Assembly: GCF_001438655.1 (NCBI RefSeq)
Contig: NZ_JQBR01000008.1
Location: 1 to 64,000, forward strand
Reading direction: 5' to 3'
DNA: 64,000 nt
Source: Pediococcus cellicola
Lineage (GTDB): Bacteria > Bacillota > Bacilli > Lactobacillales > Lactobacillaceae
Shown: piece after piece, positions 52,341 to 60,963 of the stretch
Position numbering within the stretch: the first letter of the stretch is position 1
Layout: every line of letters begins with the position of its first letter
Program-made: the position numbers and the translations under genes
Notes under the pieces: model-generated
What the model saw: only the letters and a program-made list of their open reading frames with translations
What the model was told of the DNA's origin: nothing
Database searches by the model: none

Positions 52341-53804
52341 TTATTTTGATTGACGAAACTTATCGTATTGCTTTTGTAACTCTGCGCGAACCTCGTCGTA
52401 ACCAGCGGTCTTCAAAGCTTTATTCATCTTCTTAATGGTTGGCTTTGGATCGGCGGTTCCAGTATTCAACTGATCACCATATTGATTCATCACGTTTTGA
52501 ATATTGGTAATCTGAGTTTTGATCTTGGAGGTGTCTGGATTGAAACCTAAAATTGGTGAAGTTTTTGCCGACGCAATGGAATCTTTACGTTCTTTGATCA
52601 TTTTGTCGGTCACATCAGTTGTGGTGTACAAAATAGAGTTGTCACCAGTCATCCAAGCGCCCATACTGCGATCAGCAGCATATCCTTTAAGTAATTTAAT
52701 CTTGTCTTTTTGATCGGTCTTTTCCCAAGCATCGCCTTCTTCGCCCCAAACCAGGCCATTTAATAATTCGGGATCACTATTCATAATGCCCAAAACTTTT
52801 ACAGCTAATTCCTTATTTTGAGAACTGTTACTGACGACCCAGTTGAACATTTGCGCTTGGCCAGTTGTTTTCAGCGGCGTTGAAATCTTTTTGGTTACAA
52901 TGCCATTCTTTTCACCTGAAGCAGTACTTAAGGCTTGGTTACCGTAGTCATACGGGCCCACTAATTCTTGGCGGGCAAACCAAGTTTTGCTACTTAACCC
53001 ATATTCTTTACTGTTGGTTGCGGCATCTTGAGGGATGTAACCTTTTTGATAAAATTTGTGTAAATACGCTAAGTTGGTTTGTGTACGAGCTGAGTCGTAA
53101 GGGTTCACGATTTTATTTGCATTGCCGCCATCCGTGATATCTACAGCAAATGGCATTTTGTCTGTGAGTGGGTAATCAAAGCCGGATTCTGCTACAAATC
53201 CTTTGGTGGCTTTAAAAGCGACCACATTTGGTTCCACCGCATGAATTTTCTTTAAAACAGGTTCTAAAGTTTTATATGAATTTACTTTACTAATATCAAT
53301 GTTATATTTTTTTAGATAACTGTTATTAAACGCAATGGTTTGTGTCCGGTAGACATTGGCGTTAATTGGCATCGCATATAGTTTGCCATTCACTTTGTTG
53401 CCTTGAATGTAAGCTGGATCTAGGGATTTATAAGCTTTTGAAGCATATTTAGGAAGTAACTTGGTTAAATCTGCATATGCTCCTTTTTGGGCATTCACCA
53501 CGTAATTATCAGCTTTAGCGATGTCATAACTTTCTCCAGATGACACAATAACAGACATTTTTTTTGCGTAGTCTCCAAAACCAATGTAGTTAATTTTTAA
53601 CTTGGCATTGGCTTTCTTTTTCAGGATTTTATTGGTTTTTGCCATGAGGGCGTCATAGTTCTTAGGCTTGTCGCCAATCTGATACATCGTTAATGTTTTT
53701 GTGTCGCTACTGTCAGCGGCCTTTTTTGAGGAACAGCCCGCAATCGTCAGTCCAACACCGAGGACGGCTGCTGTTGCAAGTAACCCTTTAACCCATCTTT
53801 TCAT
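52341..53804 (-). CDS. Sugar ABC transporter substrate-binding lipoprotein (LplA/YtcQ-like)
   Basis: A 487-residue family 1 extracellular binding protein. The N-terminus MKRWVKGLLATAAVLGVG leads to the lipobox IAGC, so it is membrane-anchored. It belongs to the large LplA/YtcQ group that binds oligosaccharides. Two permeases are encoded immediately upstream in the transcript. No glycosidase accompanies the operon, so the ligand is unknown. Confidence 0.87.
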   Translation of the reverse strand: MKRWVKGLLATAAVLGVGLTIAGCSSKKAADSSDTKTLTMYQIGDKPKNYDALMAKTNKILKKKANAKLKINYIGFGDYAKKMSVIVSSGESYDIAKADNYVVNAQKGAYADLTKLLPKYASKAYKSLDPAYIQGNKVNGKLYAMPINANVYRTQTIAFNNSYLKKYNIDISKVNSYKTLEPVLKKIHAVEPNVVAFKATKGFVAESGFDYPLTDKMPFAVDITDGGNANKIVNPYDSARTQTNLAYLHKFYQKGYIPQDAATNSKEYGLSSKTWFARQELVGPYDYGNQALSTASGEKNGIVTKKISTPLKTTGQAQMFNWVVSNSSQNKELAVKVLGIMNSDPELLNGLVWGEEGDAWEKTDQKDKIKLLKGYAADRSMGAWMTGDNSILYTTTDVTDKMIKERKDSIASAKTSPILGFNPDTSKIKTQITNIQNVMNQYGDQLNTGTADPKPTIKKMNKALKTAGYDEVRAELQKQYDKFRQSK

Positions 53805-53843
53805 AGTTTGAACGCTCCTTTATAAATCATGATTTGTGGACAA

Positions 53844-54767
53844 TTATTCTTTGACACCGCCGATGGTTAAGCCCTTCACAAAGTATTTTTGGAAGAAGGG
53901 GTAACTGATCGCAATTGGGAGCACCGAAATGACCACCATGGCCATGCGTGTCGCCTCTTGGGGAATATTAGCCATCCCACCGGCATACTGTGCACCCTGT
54001 GCGGCATTTTGCGTCAACATTTCAATGTTAGATTGAATCTTCATCAATAAGTATTGAAGGGGGACTAAGTGTGAATCTTGGATATATAGCAATGCATTGA
54101 ACCAATCGTTCCAGTAGCCTAAAGCAGCAAACAAGCTAATGGTTGCAATTCCGGGAACGGCTAGCGGTAGGACGATTTTTAAGAAGATCCGCATTTCTCC
54201 GGCGCCATCAATTCGGGCAGCTTCAATAATGGATTCATTTACCTGGCGCTTGAAGAAGGTCCGCATCACAATGATATTAAACGGGCTCACTGCCAAAGGT
54301 AAAATGAGGGCCCAAATCGTGTCTTTTAATTGTAAGAGATTAGTCATTACAATATAGTTTGCCACCATACCTGGTGTGAACAACATTGTGATCAAACAAA
54401 AAACGGTAAAAAATTTGCGATACTTAAAGCTAGACCGTGAAATGGAGTAGGCGTAAGTTGAAGTAAACGTGGCATTGACTAAGGTGCCAAACACGGTTAC
54501 TAACACAGTGATGCCCAGTGCGTTGAGTAACTGACCGCCCATGGTAGCGAGATATTCATAACCAGCCAAACTCCAGTGTTTCGGAAAGAATTGGTAGCCA
54601 TCTGCTAACAGTGATTGTTCACTGGTTAAGGAAATAATGATGATAAAAATAAGGGGTAACAAGCACGAAAAAGCGAAGATGGCTAACAAAATGTTAAAGA
54701 ACAAATTTGATTTGTGGCCGAACGAGCGAACTTCAACGGATGAAATCTGCTTTTTTGGTTGTCGCAT
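53844..54767 (-). CDS. Sugar ABC transporter permease (LplC/YtcP-like)
   Basis: A 307-residue MalG-type permease with six predicted spans. The ATPase-contact EAA loop reads EAARIDGAGEMRIFLKIVLP. The end ISYPFFQKYFVKGLTIGGVK is typical. AAGGAGG sets ATG 54767 rather than the frame start at 54809. Its partner is encoded just upstream (54784). Confidence 0.88.
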   Translation of the reverse strand: MRQPKKQISSVEVRSFGHKSNLFFNILLAIFAFSCLLPLIFIIIISLTSEQSLLADGYQFFPKHWSLAGYEYLATMGGQLLNALGITVLVTVFGTLVNATFTSTYAYSISRSSFKYRKFFTVFCLITMLFTPGMVANYIVMTNLLQLKDTIWALILPLAVSPFNIIVMRTFFKRQVNESIIEAARIDGAGEMRIFLKIVLPLAVPGIATISLFAALGYWNDWFNALLYIQDSHLVPLQYLLMKIQSNIEMLTQNAAQGAQYAGGMANIPQEATRMAMVVISVLPIAISYPFFQKYFVKGLTIGGVKE

Positions 54768-54783
54768 AACCGTATCCTCCTTT

Positions 54784-55764
54784 CTAGAACAGAGCTGAGT
54801 CTGGATCAATCTTGCGCACGACCGCGTTACTAATCATAAGAAGGACAAAACCCACAAACGACTGGTATAAGGCGGCAGCACTCGACATGCCAATGTCTCC
54901 CGTAGAAGTTAAGCCGTTAAAGATATAAGTATCTAAGACCGATGTGACATTGTAGAGGCTCCCCGAATTTTGGGGAACTTGGTAGAACAGACCAAAATCG
55001 GCACGAAAAATATTTCCGATGGCTAAAATGGTCATAAGTGTCATTAAAGGAACTAATGCCGGAATAGTGACGTGCTTGATTTGTTGCCACTTATTTGCAC
55101 CATCTATTTCAGCTGCTTCGTATAGCGTGGGGTCTACGCCCATGGCACTGGCAAAGTACAAAATACTGTTGTACCCGATACTCTTCCATGTACCGATGAA
55201 CAGCAAGATGAACGGCCAGTATTGTGGGGCGTTGTACCAACTGATGGCTTTGCCACCGCTACCTGTAAGGAGCGAATTAATTAGGCCTTGATTGGGACTG
55301 ATAAACGCATACACGAAGTAACTAATGACTACCCAAGATAAGAAGTACGGAAGTAACATCGAAGTCTGATAAACCTTAATTAATCGTTTATTACGTAATT
55401 GACTCATTACAATCGCAAAAAACACCGAAATGATAAGGTTTAAAACAATAAATCCCAGGTTATAAAGCAACGTATTCCTGGTAATCACCCAGGCGGCATT
55501 GGAGGAGAACAAAAATTCAAAGTTTTTGAACCCGACCCAAGAGCTGGTTCGTAAACTTTCAAGGAACCCGCCTGCCGAGAAATGGAAATCCTGGAAGGCT
55601 ACCACGTTAGCAAATATTGGGATGTAGAAGAAAAAGATCATCCAAATGGCACCTGGAATGACGAATAGAAGCAACGGTAGGTTACTTTTAAAGCGTGAGG
55701 CAAAACTGGGATGCCGTTTTTTATATTTGACCTTTGCTTTGACGGTTGAATTCACACCTTGCAT
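54784..55764 (-). CDS. Sugar ABC transporter permease (LplB-like)
   Basis: A 326-residue MalF-type permease. The EAA loop reads EAAEIDGANKWQQIKHVTIP. The N-terminus is basic (KVKYKKRHP), followed by the first span. AAGGGAGA sets ATG 55764, so the longer frame from 55806 is not used. It sits between the ATPase and the second permease in the operon. Confidence 0.88.
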   Translation of the reverse strand: MQGVNSTVKAKVKYKKRHPSFASRFKSNLPLLLFVIPGAIWMIFFFYIPIFANVVAFQDFHFSAGGFLESLRTSSWVGFKNFEFLFSSNAAWVITRNTLLYNLGFIVLNLIISVFFAIVMSQLRNKRLIKVYQTSMLLPYFLSWVVISYFVYAFISPNQGLINSLLTGSGGKAISWYNAPQYWPFILLFIGTWKSIGYNSILYFASAMGVDPTLYEAAEIDGANKWQQIKHVTIPALVPLMTLMTILAIGNIFRADFGLFYQVPQNSGSLYNVTSVLDTYIFNGLTSTGDIGMSSAAALYQSFVGFVLLMISNAVVRKIDPDSALF

Positions 55765-55809
55765 AGGAATCTCCCTTCTTTGATAATCCAATGGGGAACC
55801 GTACATAAA

Positions 55810-56916
55810 TTACGCGATTGTAACTTGTGATTGGGAATCAAAAAAGTGGGCTCGATTCATATCAAAAGCTAGTGTAATGATTTCATCAGGGCGATGCGTA
55901 TTTTGTGCATTTACCTTTGCCACAAATTCTTGATACCCGTTAGTCACATACAACATGGTTTCTACCCCTAGTAGTTCAGCAACATCGACTTTGGCCTGCA
56001 CTTTTGCATCTGCCATTTTTTCGAGAAGGTCCGGACCAGTATGGATGTCTTCGGCTCGAATGCCCATGGTTACTTTTTGGTTGGCATAGCCTGCATCACG
56101 AAGTTTTTGTAATTTTTGGTCCGTAACCGTAACGGTGAGTTGCTGGTCAAGGGTAGTGAACCGATTTTCGTGTAACTCACCTTCAAAAAAGTTCATGGAT
56201 GGTGAGCCCATAAACCCTGCTACAAATTGATTGACGGGCTGGTTATATAACTGAGAAGGCGTACCAACCTGTTGAATTTCGCCTTGTTTAGTAAGCACAA
56301 TCCGGTCTGCCATAGTCATGGCCTCCACCTGATCATGGGTCACATAAATCATGTTAGTTTTGAGGCGTTGATGAAGCTGCGCAATTTGGGCACGCATCGA
56401 CACGCGTAATTTAGCATCCAGATTAGACAAGGGCTCATCTAAAAGAAAAAGTTTGGCTTCACGAACGATGGCGCGGCCTAATGCAACACGTTGACGCTGG
56501 CCACCAGAAAGCGCAGCTGGTTTTCGATCTAAAAACGCTTCTAAGCCCAAAATTTCGGCAGCGTTAGCGACACGCTTTTTGATTTCTGCTTTGTTGACAT
56601 GTTGAATTTTTAAACTAAAAGCCATGTTGTCGTAGACGGTCATGTTGGGATACAATGCATAGTTTTGGAAGACCATCGCAATGTCACGGTCTTTAGGCGC
56701 AATCTCGTTCATGACTTTGCCATCCATTTTAAGCTCGCCATCTGTGATGTCCTCTAGGCCAGCAATCATGCGAATAGTTGTTGATTTACCGCAACCAGAA
56801 GGGCCAACGAAAACAATGAACTCATGATCTTTAATATGTAAATTAAAGTCGGTAACTGAGTAATTATCGTTGCCAGCATATTTTTTATAAATATGATCCA
56901 ATTTAATTTCGACCAT
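55810..56916 (-). CDS. Sugar ABC transporter ATPase (MsmX/UgpC type)
   Basis: A 368-residue ATPase. It has Walker A GPSGCGKST, the Q-loop VFQNYALYP, the signature LSGGQRQR, Walker B LFLLDEPLSNLDA and the switch VTHDQ. The C-terminal TOBE/MalK-type regulatory region runs from about residue 235 (GSPSMNFFEGE). AGGAGG precedes ATG 56916. It is the first gene of the operon. ATPases of this type often energise several sugar importers. Confidence 0.9.
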   Translation of the reverse strand: MVEIKLDHIYKKYAGNDNYSVTDFNLHIKDHEFIVFVGPSGCGKSTTIRMIAGLEDITDGELKMDGKVMNEIAPKDRDIAMVFQNYALYPNMTVYDNMAFSLKIQHVNKAEIKKRVANAAEILGLEAFLDRKPAALSGGQRQRVALGRAIVREAKLFLLDEPLSNLDAKLRVSMRAQIAQLHQRLKTNMIYVTHDQVEAMTMADRIVLTKQGEIQQVGTPSQLYNQPVNQFVAGFMGSPSMNFFEGELHENRFTTLDQQLTVTVTDQKLQKLRDAGYANQKVTMGIRAEDIHTGPDLLEKMADAKVQAKVDVAELLGVETMLYVTNGYQEFVAKVNAQNTHRPDEIITLAFDMNRAHFFDSQSQVTIA

Positions 56917-57340
56917 GTGCAAACCTCCTACTCATAAGAATTAACTAATCTATATTAGAAGAATATCAAGCGAAAACGATTTCGGCAAATGATTTGACTA
57001 TCAAATAATAAATTATTTTTATATGCCGTAAACAAAGTTTGAAGAATTTAGGTTTCTATCAGATACCGAAAGCTTGGGGCTTTAAGCAAGTAAATCAAAA
57101 GAAAGAATGCTGGCTATAACAATTATTGAAAGCGCCGTTGCAAAATTATGGTTCTTGAAACTTAAAGTATAAGGAGATTTCTTCGTTGCTTATCAGCACT
57201 AATTTAGCCTAAAAATATTACGGTGAAAGTTATACATAATGTTCAAAATGGCAGGGAAAAGTCGTTTTTAATTAAGTCATATTCTGTTATCAAGATATGA
57301 TATGATTAACGTGTGGAAAATTTGAAAGGGGTTTATTAAA
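56917..57340. other. 424-bp divergent control region (ABC operon / gal genes)
   Basis: No gene. It holds a LacI-type operator CGAAAACGATTTCG (56972-56985) close to the ABC operon. A cre-like site TGAAAGCGCCGTTG lies at 57126-57139, and a TATGAT -10-like element at 57301-57306 before the 78-codon gene. No convincing -35 can be assigned in either direction. Confidence 0.5.
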
Positions 57341-57577
57341 GTGAAACAATTTGAAATTAAGTTATCGTACGAAAATGGACGTGTGATCACCTTTTATCGC
57401 GAATTTACCGATCTTGAGGCTGCTGAAGAGGATGTTTTGGCACATATTTCTTCAGGTTCAACCATTAAATTCGAGGAATCTGACGCAGTTGGTATGTTGT
57501 CATTTAAAGGTGCCATCAGCTACTTGATTACACAAAAGCAACGTCCTCTTCATACTGAAGCGATTACCTGGGAATAA
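57341..57577 (+). CDS. Small hypothetical protein upstream of galK
   Basis: A 78-residue acidic protein, MKQFEIKLSYENG at the start and TEAITWE at the end, with alternating beta-like and helical segments (DLEAAEEDVLAHISSG). It starts with GTG 57341 behind AAAGGGG. There is no signal peptide or membrane span. I do not recognise the family. It lies 40 bp before galK and is likely co-transcribed, but a galactose role is only inferred from position. Confidence 0.6.
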   Translation: MKQFEIKLSYENGRVITFYREFTDLEAAEEDVLAHISSGSTIKFEESDAVGMLSFKGAISYLITQKQRPLHTEAITWE

Positions 57578-57617
57578 CCGTCTAGGTTACTCAAACACAC
57601 GAAAAGGAGTGGTCGAA

Positions 57618-58808
57618 ATGAGCCAGACAATTACTGTCGAAACTTTAGAAAACGGTTTCAAAAGTGCTTTTGATTTACCTGCAAGTCATTATTATTTTGC
57701 ACCAGGCCGCATTAATTTGATTGGCGAGCACACAGATTATAATGGTGGCCGTGTCTTTCCATGTGCCATCAGCTTAGGAACTTATGCGGCAGTATCACCA
57801 AGAGATGATCAAGAATTTCATTTGTTTTCACAAAATTTTGCCGATCAAGGGGTTCAAGTTTCAACGCTGAACACACCAGAAATTCAACAAAAAGTGGGAA
57901 ATCAGTGGACAAACTACCCCAAAGGCATGCTCCGGTATCTCACTGAGGCTGGTGCTCAAATCACACACGGGCTGAATGTCTATATTGTAGGAAATCTACC
58001 AGACGGGGCCGGACTATCATCTTCGGCTTCGTTAGAAATGCTGTTTGGTAAAATTTTCCAAGACGAATTTCAGTTAAAAGTCACACCGTTAGACATGGTT
58101 AAAACGGGTGTGAAGGTAGAAAATCAGTTCATTGGCCTGAATTCTGGCATTATGGATCAGTTTGCCGTGGAGATGGGCAAAAAAGACAATGCAGTATTAC
58201 TGGATACCAACACCTTAAAATATGAGCATGTGCCCTTGAAACTTGGCGATCATGTGATCATTATCATGAATACTAACAAACGGCGCGAATTGGCGGATTC
58301 CAAGTACAATGAGCATCGTCGTGAGTGTGAAGAGGCCCTAGCCCAGTTGCAGACCGGAGTTAAGACGCCCACACTAGGAGCTTTAGATAAAGAAACATTT
58401 GACGAATACAGTTACTTGATTCAAAGCGAACCTTTATTAAAACGGGCTCGTCACGCTGTTTTTGAAAATCAACGGGTTGGCGAGGCCATCAAGGCACTTA
58501 AAAACCAGGATCTTGAGAAGTTTGGTCGTTTAGTGAACGCCTCACATATGTCTTTACAATATGATTTTGAAGTGACTGGTAAAGAACTAGATACGTTAGC
58601 CCATACGGCTTGGCAACAGCCAGGCGTTTTGGGTGCCCGAATGATTGGTGGCGGTTATGGTGGCTGTGCGATTGCTCTCGTTCAAAAAGATCAGGTCCCA
58701 AACTTTGAAGCAGCAGTCGGAAAGGTTTATCAAGAAAAGATTGGTTACAAAGCTGATTTCTACGTGGCAGAAATTGCGGATGGGCCAAGTCAGTTACAAA
58801 AGAGGTAA
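57618..58808 (+). CDS. galK: Galactokinase
   Basis: A 396-residue GHMP kinase phosphorylating galactose at C1, the entry step of the Leloir pathway. The signature RINLIGEHTDYNGG is near residue 32, followed by the ATP-binding LPDGAGLSSSASLE and the C-terminal MIGGGYGGCAI. AAGGAG places the start at ATG 57618 rather than the GTG at 57609. galT follows 6 bp downstream. No galE, galM or galactose permease is in the window, so galactose uptake is encoded elsewhere. Confidence 0.94.
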   Translation: MSQTITVETLENGFKSAFDLPASHYYFAPGRINLIGEHTDYNGGRVFPCAISLGTYAAVSPRDDQEFHLFSQNFADQGVQVSTLNTPEIQQKVGNQWTNYPKGMLRYLTEAGAQITHGLNVYIVGNLPDGAGLSSSASLEMLFGKIFQDEFQLKVTPLDMVKTGVKVENQFIGLNSGIMDQFAVEMGKKDNAVLLDTNTLKYEHVPLKLGDHVIIIMNTNKRRELADSKYNEHRRECEEALAQLQTGVKTPTLGALDKETFDEYSYLIQSEPLLKRARHAVFENQRVGEAIKALKNQDLEKFGRLVNASHMSLQYDFEVTGKELDTLAHTAWQQPGVLGARMIGGGYGGCAIALVQKDQVPNFEAAVGKVYQEKIGYKADFYVAEIADGPSQLQKR

Positions 58809-58814
58809 TCATAA

Positions 58815-60299
58815 GTGGAAGATGAACAATCGACGGGGTTAGTGTCCCAATTTGTGACCGAAATTATCAAACATGGGACTTATCATGAACTAGATCGCCG
58901 CTATTTAATAAATCGTATCTTTGCTTTAGTCGGAGAACAGCCATTAGCTGAACAACCGGCAAAACAGAATTTGTTGCAGATACATGATTTACTAATCGAA
59001 ATGGCGATCCAGAATCACAAAATTCAGGATAACCCAACGGAACGTGAAATTTTGGGCGCTGATTTGATGGATTTCCTGACACCGACGCCCTATGCTGTGA
59101 ATGCTAAGTTTTGGGACTTATATCAACATAGCGCACAAAAAGCGACAAATTATTTTTATGAATTGAGTCGAGAAAATGACTATATTAAAACACGTGCTAT
59201 TGCGAAAAATATCGAATTTCCGGTTACCACAGATTACGGTGATTTAGAGATTACCATTAACCTTTCTAAACCAGAAAAGGATCCACGTGCCATTGCGTTA
59301 GCACAAACAACGGCTTCTACCACCTATCCTAAGTGCCAATTATGTTTAGAGAATGAAGGATATGAAGGCCGCGTGGGTTACCCAGCACGTGGCAATCATC
59401 GTTTGATCAGATTGCAGCTTGATGGTGAAACGTGGGGATTTCAGTATTCGCCATACGCTTATTTTTCCGAACACTGTATTTTTATTTCGGACCAGCACCG
59501 ACCGATGCACATTGATCGCGCTACCTTTCAAAATCTAGTGGCCATAACGAAGCTGTTTCCAGATTATTTTGTGGGAAGTAATGCGGATTTACCCATTGTA
59601 GGCGGCTCTATGCTTAGCCACGATCACTATCAAGGTGGTAAGCACGATTTTCCAATGGCCAAGGCACCTATTGAACGACCATTTGAGCTAATCGGTTTTG
59701 CTAATGTTCAAGCAGGAATCGTGAAATGGCCGATGTCTGTCATTCGATTGACAAGTGATTCGGAAACGGATTTGATTGATGCAGCTACCCATATTTTGCA
59801 AGTTTGGCAACATTATGACGATGTGAAACGCGATATTCGTCACGCTACTGATGGTCAGTTGCACCACACAATTACGCCCATTGTTCGCCAACGTCAAGGC
59901 CAGTTAGAAATGGATTTGGTTTTACGTGATAATCAGACCACTAAAAAGTATCCAGATGGTATTTTTCATCCACATAAGGATGTACAACACATTAAAAAAG
60001 AAAATATCGGGTTGATTGAAGTAATGGGCCGTGCCATTCTCCCCGCGCGTTTGAAAACGGAGTTACAGGAAGTGGCGCGTTATTTGTTAGGCCAGCCCAA
60101 TGCCATGAAAGCCTATCACCAGACTTGGGCCGATCAGTTAAAACAACAGGAGATCACACCTGAAAATGTGCATGAGGTAATCAGTCAGGCAGTTGGACAC
60201 GTTTTTTTGCGTGTTTTGGAAGATGCAGGGGTGTTTAAACGCACTGAGGATGGTCGTACTGGATTTCAGGCGTTTATTCAGACTGTGAACCAACAATAA
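58815..60299 (+). CDS. galT: UTP/UDP-glucose-hexose-1-phosphate uridylyltransferase, class II
   Basis: A 494-residue GalT of the long form found in lactic acid bacteria and bacilli. Visible blocks are PKCQLCLENEGYEGR, GSMLSHDHYQGGKHDF (active-site His region) and IGLIEVMGRAILPARL. It starts at GTG 58815 behind AGAGG. Together with GalK it converts galactose to UDP-galactose and glucose-1-P. No clear terminator follows before the usp gene. Confidence 0.93.
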   Translation: MEDEQSTGLVSQFVTEIIKHGTYHELDRRYLINRIFALVGEQPLAEQPAKQNLLQIHDLLIEMAIQNHKIQDNPTEREILGADLMDFLTPTPYAVNAKFWDLYQHSAQKATNYFYELSRENDYIKTRAIAKNIEFPVTTDYGDLEITINLSKPEKDPRAIALAQTTASTTYPKCQLCLENEGYEGRVGYPARGNHRLIRLQLDGETWGFQYSPYAYFSEHCIFISDQHRPMHIDRATFQNLVAITKLFPDYFVGSNADLPIVGGSMLSHDHYQGGKHDFPMAKAPIERPFELIGFANVQAGIVKWPMSVIRLTSDSETDLIDAATHILQVWQHYDDVKRDIRHATDGQLHHTITPIVRQRQGQLEMDLVLRDNQTTKKYPDGIFHPHKDVQHIKKENIGLIEVMGRAILPARLKTELQEVARYLLGQPNAMKAYHQTWADQLKQQEITPENVHEVISQAVGHVFLRVLEDAGVFKRTEDGRTGFQAFIQTVNQQ

Positions 60300-60431
60300 C
60301 TTTTAGTTAGAGAAAAAACGCAGGGATCGGCAATATCTTGGGAGAAATTTTGTGAGCCCTTTACTCGTGACCGGTGAGAAAAGATGTTAAAATTAGGATA
60401 TTAAAATAATTAGCGATTGGGGGAATTTAAG

Positions 60432-60881
60432 ATGAGCGAAAGCCGCTTAGATCCGAAACGATTTTCAAAAATATTGGTTGGGGTTGACGATTCCCCGGAC
60501 GCGCAGTTAGCGTTTCGGTTTGCCATGAACCGGGCCAAACAAGACAACGCTGAGCTCGATATTGTGTCAATTTTAGAGCAGGATGATATTAATATTTACC
60601 AAGCGTTGAATAAAGATTATATCCAGCAAAAGCGCAGCGACTTGGAAAAGCATTTGCAAGGTTATCGTAAAATTGCGGAAGAATTTGGAATTCGCAAGGT
60701 GCAAACCTACACTGCTGAGGGAGACGCAGGGGAAACAATTGTTAAAGATGTGATTCCACACGTCCAACCTGATTTATTAGTTATTGGGTCCTCTTCTCGT
60801 TCAGGTGTGGCACGTTACTTTGGTAGTCAAGCTTCTTACATGGCTAAATATTCGCCAGTTTCAGTTTTAGTTATTCGTTAA
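60432..60881 (+). CDS. Universal stress protein (UspA family)
   Basis: A 149-residue Usp. The N-terminus reads ILVGVDDSPDAQLAFRFA. The ATP-binding C-terminal motif G-2x-G-9x-G-(S/T) appears as IGSSSRSGVARYFGSQAS. GGGGG lies before ATG 60432. It is a single cytosolic protein, presumably stress-induced, between the gal genes and the multicopper oxidase. Confidence 0.88.
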   Translation: MSESRLDPKRFSKILVGVDDSPDAQLAFRFAMNRAKQDNAELDIVSILEQDDINIYQALNKDYIQQKRSDLEKHLQGYRKIAEEFGIRKVQTYTAEGDAGETIVKDVIPHVQPDLLVIGSSSRSGVARYFGSQASYMAKYSPVSVLVIR

Positions 60882-60892
60882 AATGAAACCGG

Positions 60893-60946
60893 TTGAATTA
60901 GATGGATGAGAAAGTTAGAATGATTATTAGAAACAAATAATTCTAA
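60893..60946 (+). promoter_or_regulatory. Promoter and overlapping inverted repeat of the multicopper oxidase gene
   Basis: TTGAAT (60893-60898), a 17-bp spacer and TAGAAT (60916-60921). The -10 lies inside an imperfect inverted repeat, TTAGAATGATTATT (60915-60928) with AAATAATTCTAA (60935-60946). It resembles the AT-rich boxes of Fur/PerR-type metalloregulators, so metal or peroxide control is possible. Confidence 0.5.
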
Positions 60947-60963
60947 AAGAAGGCATGAACATT

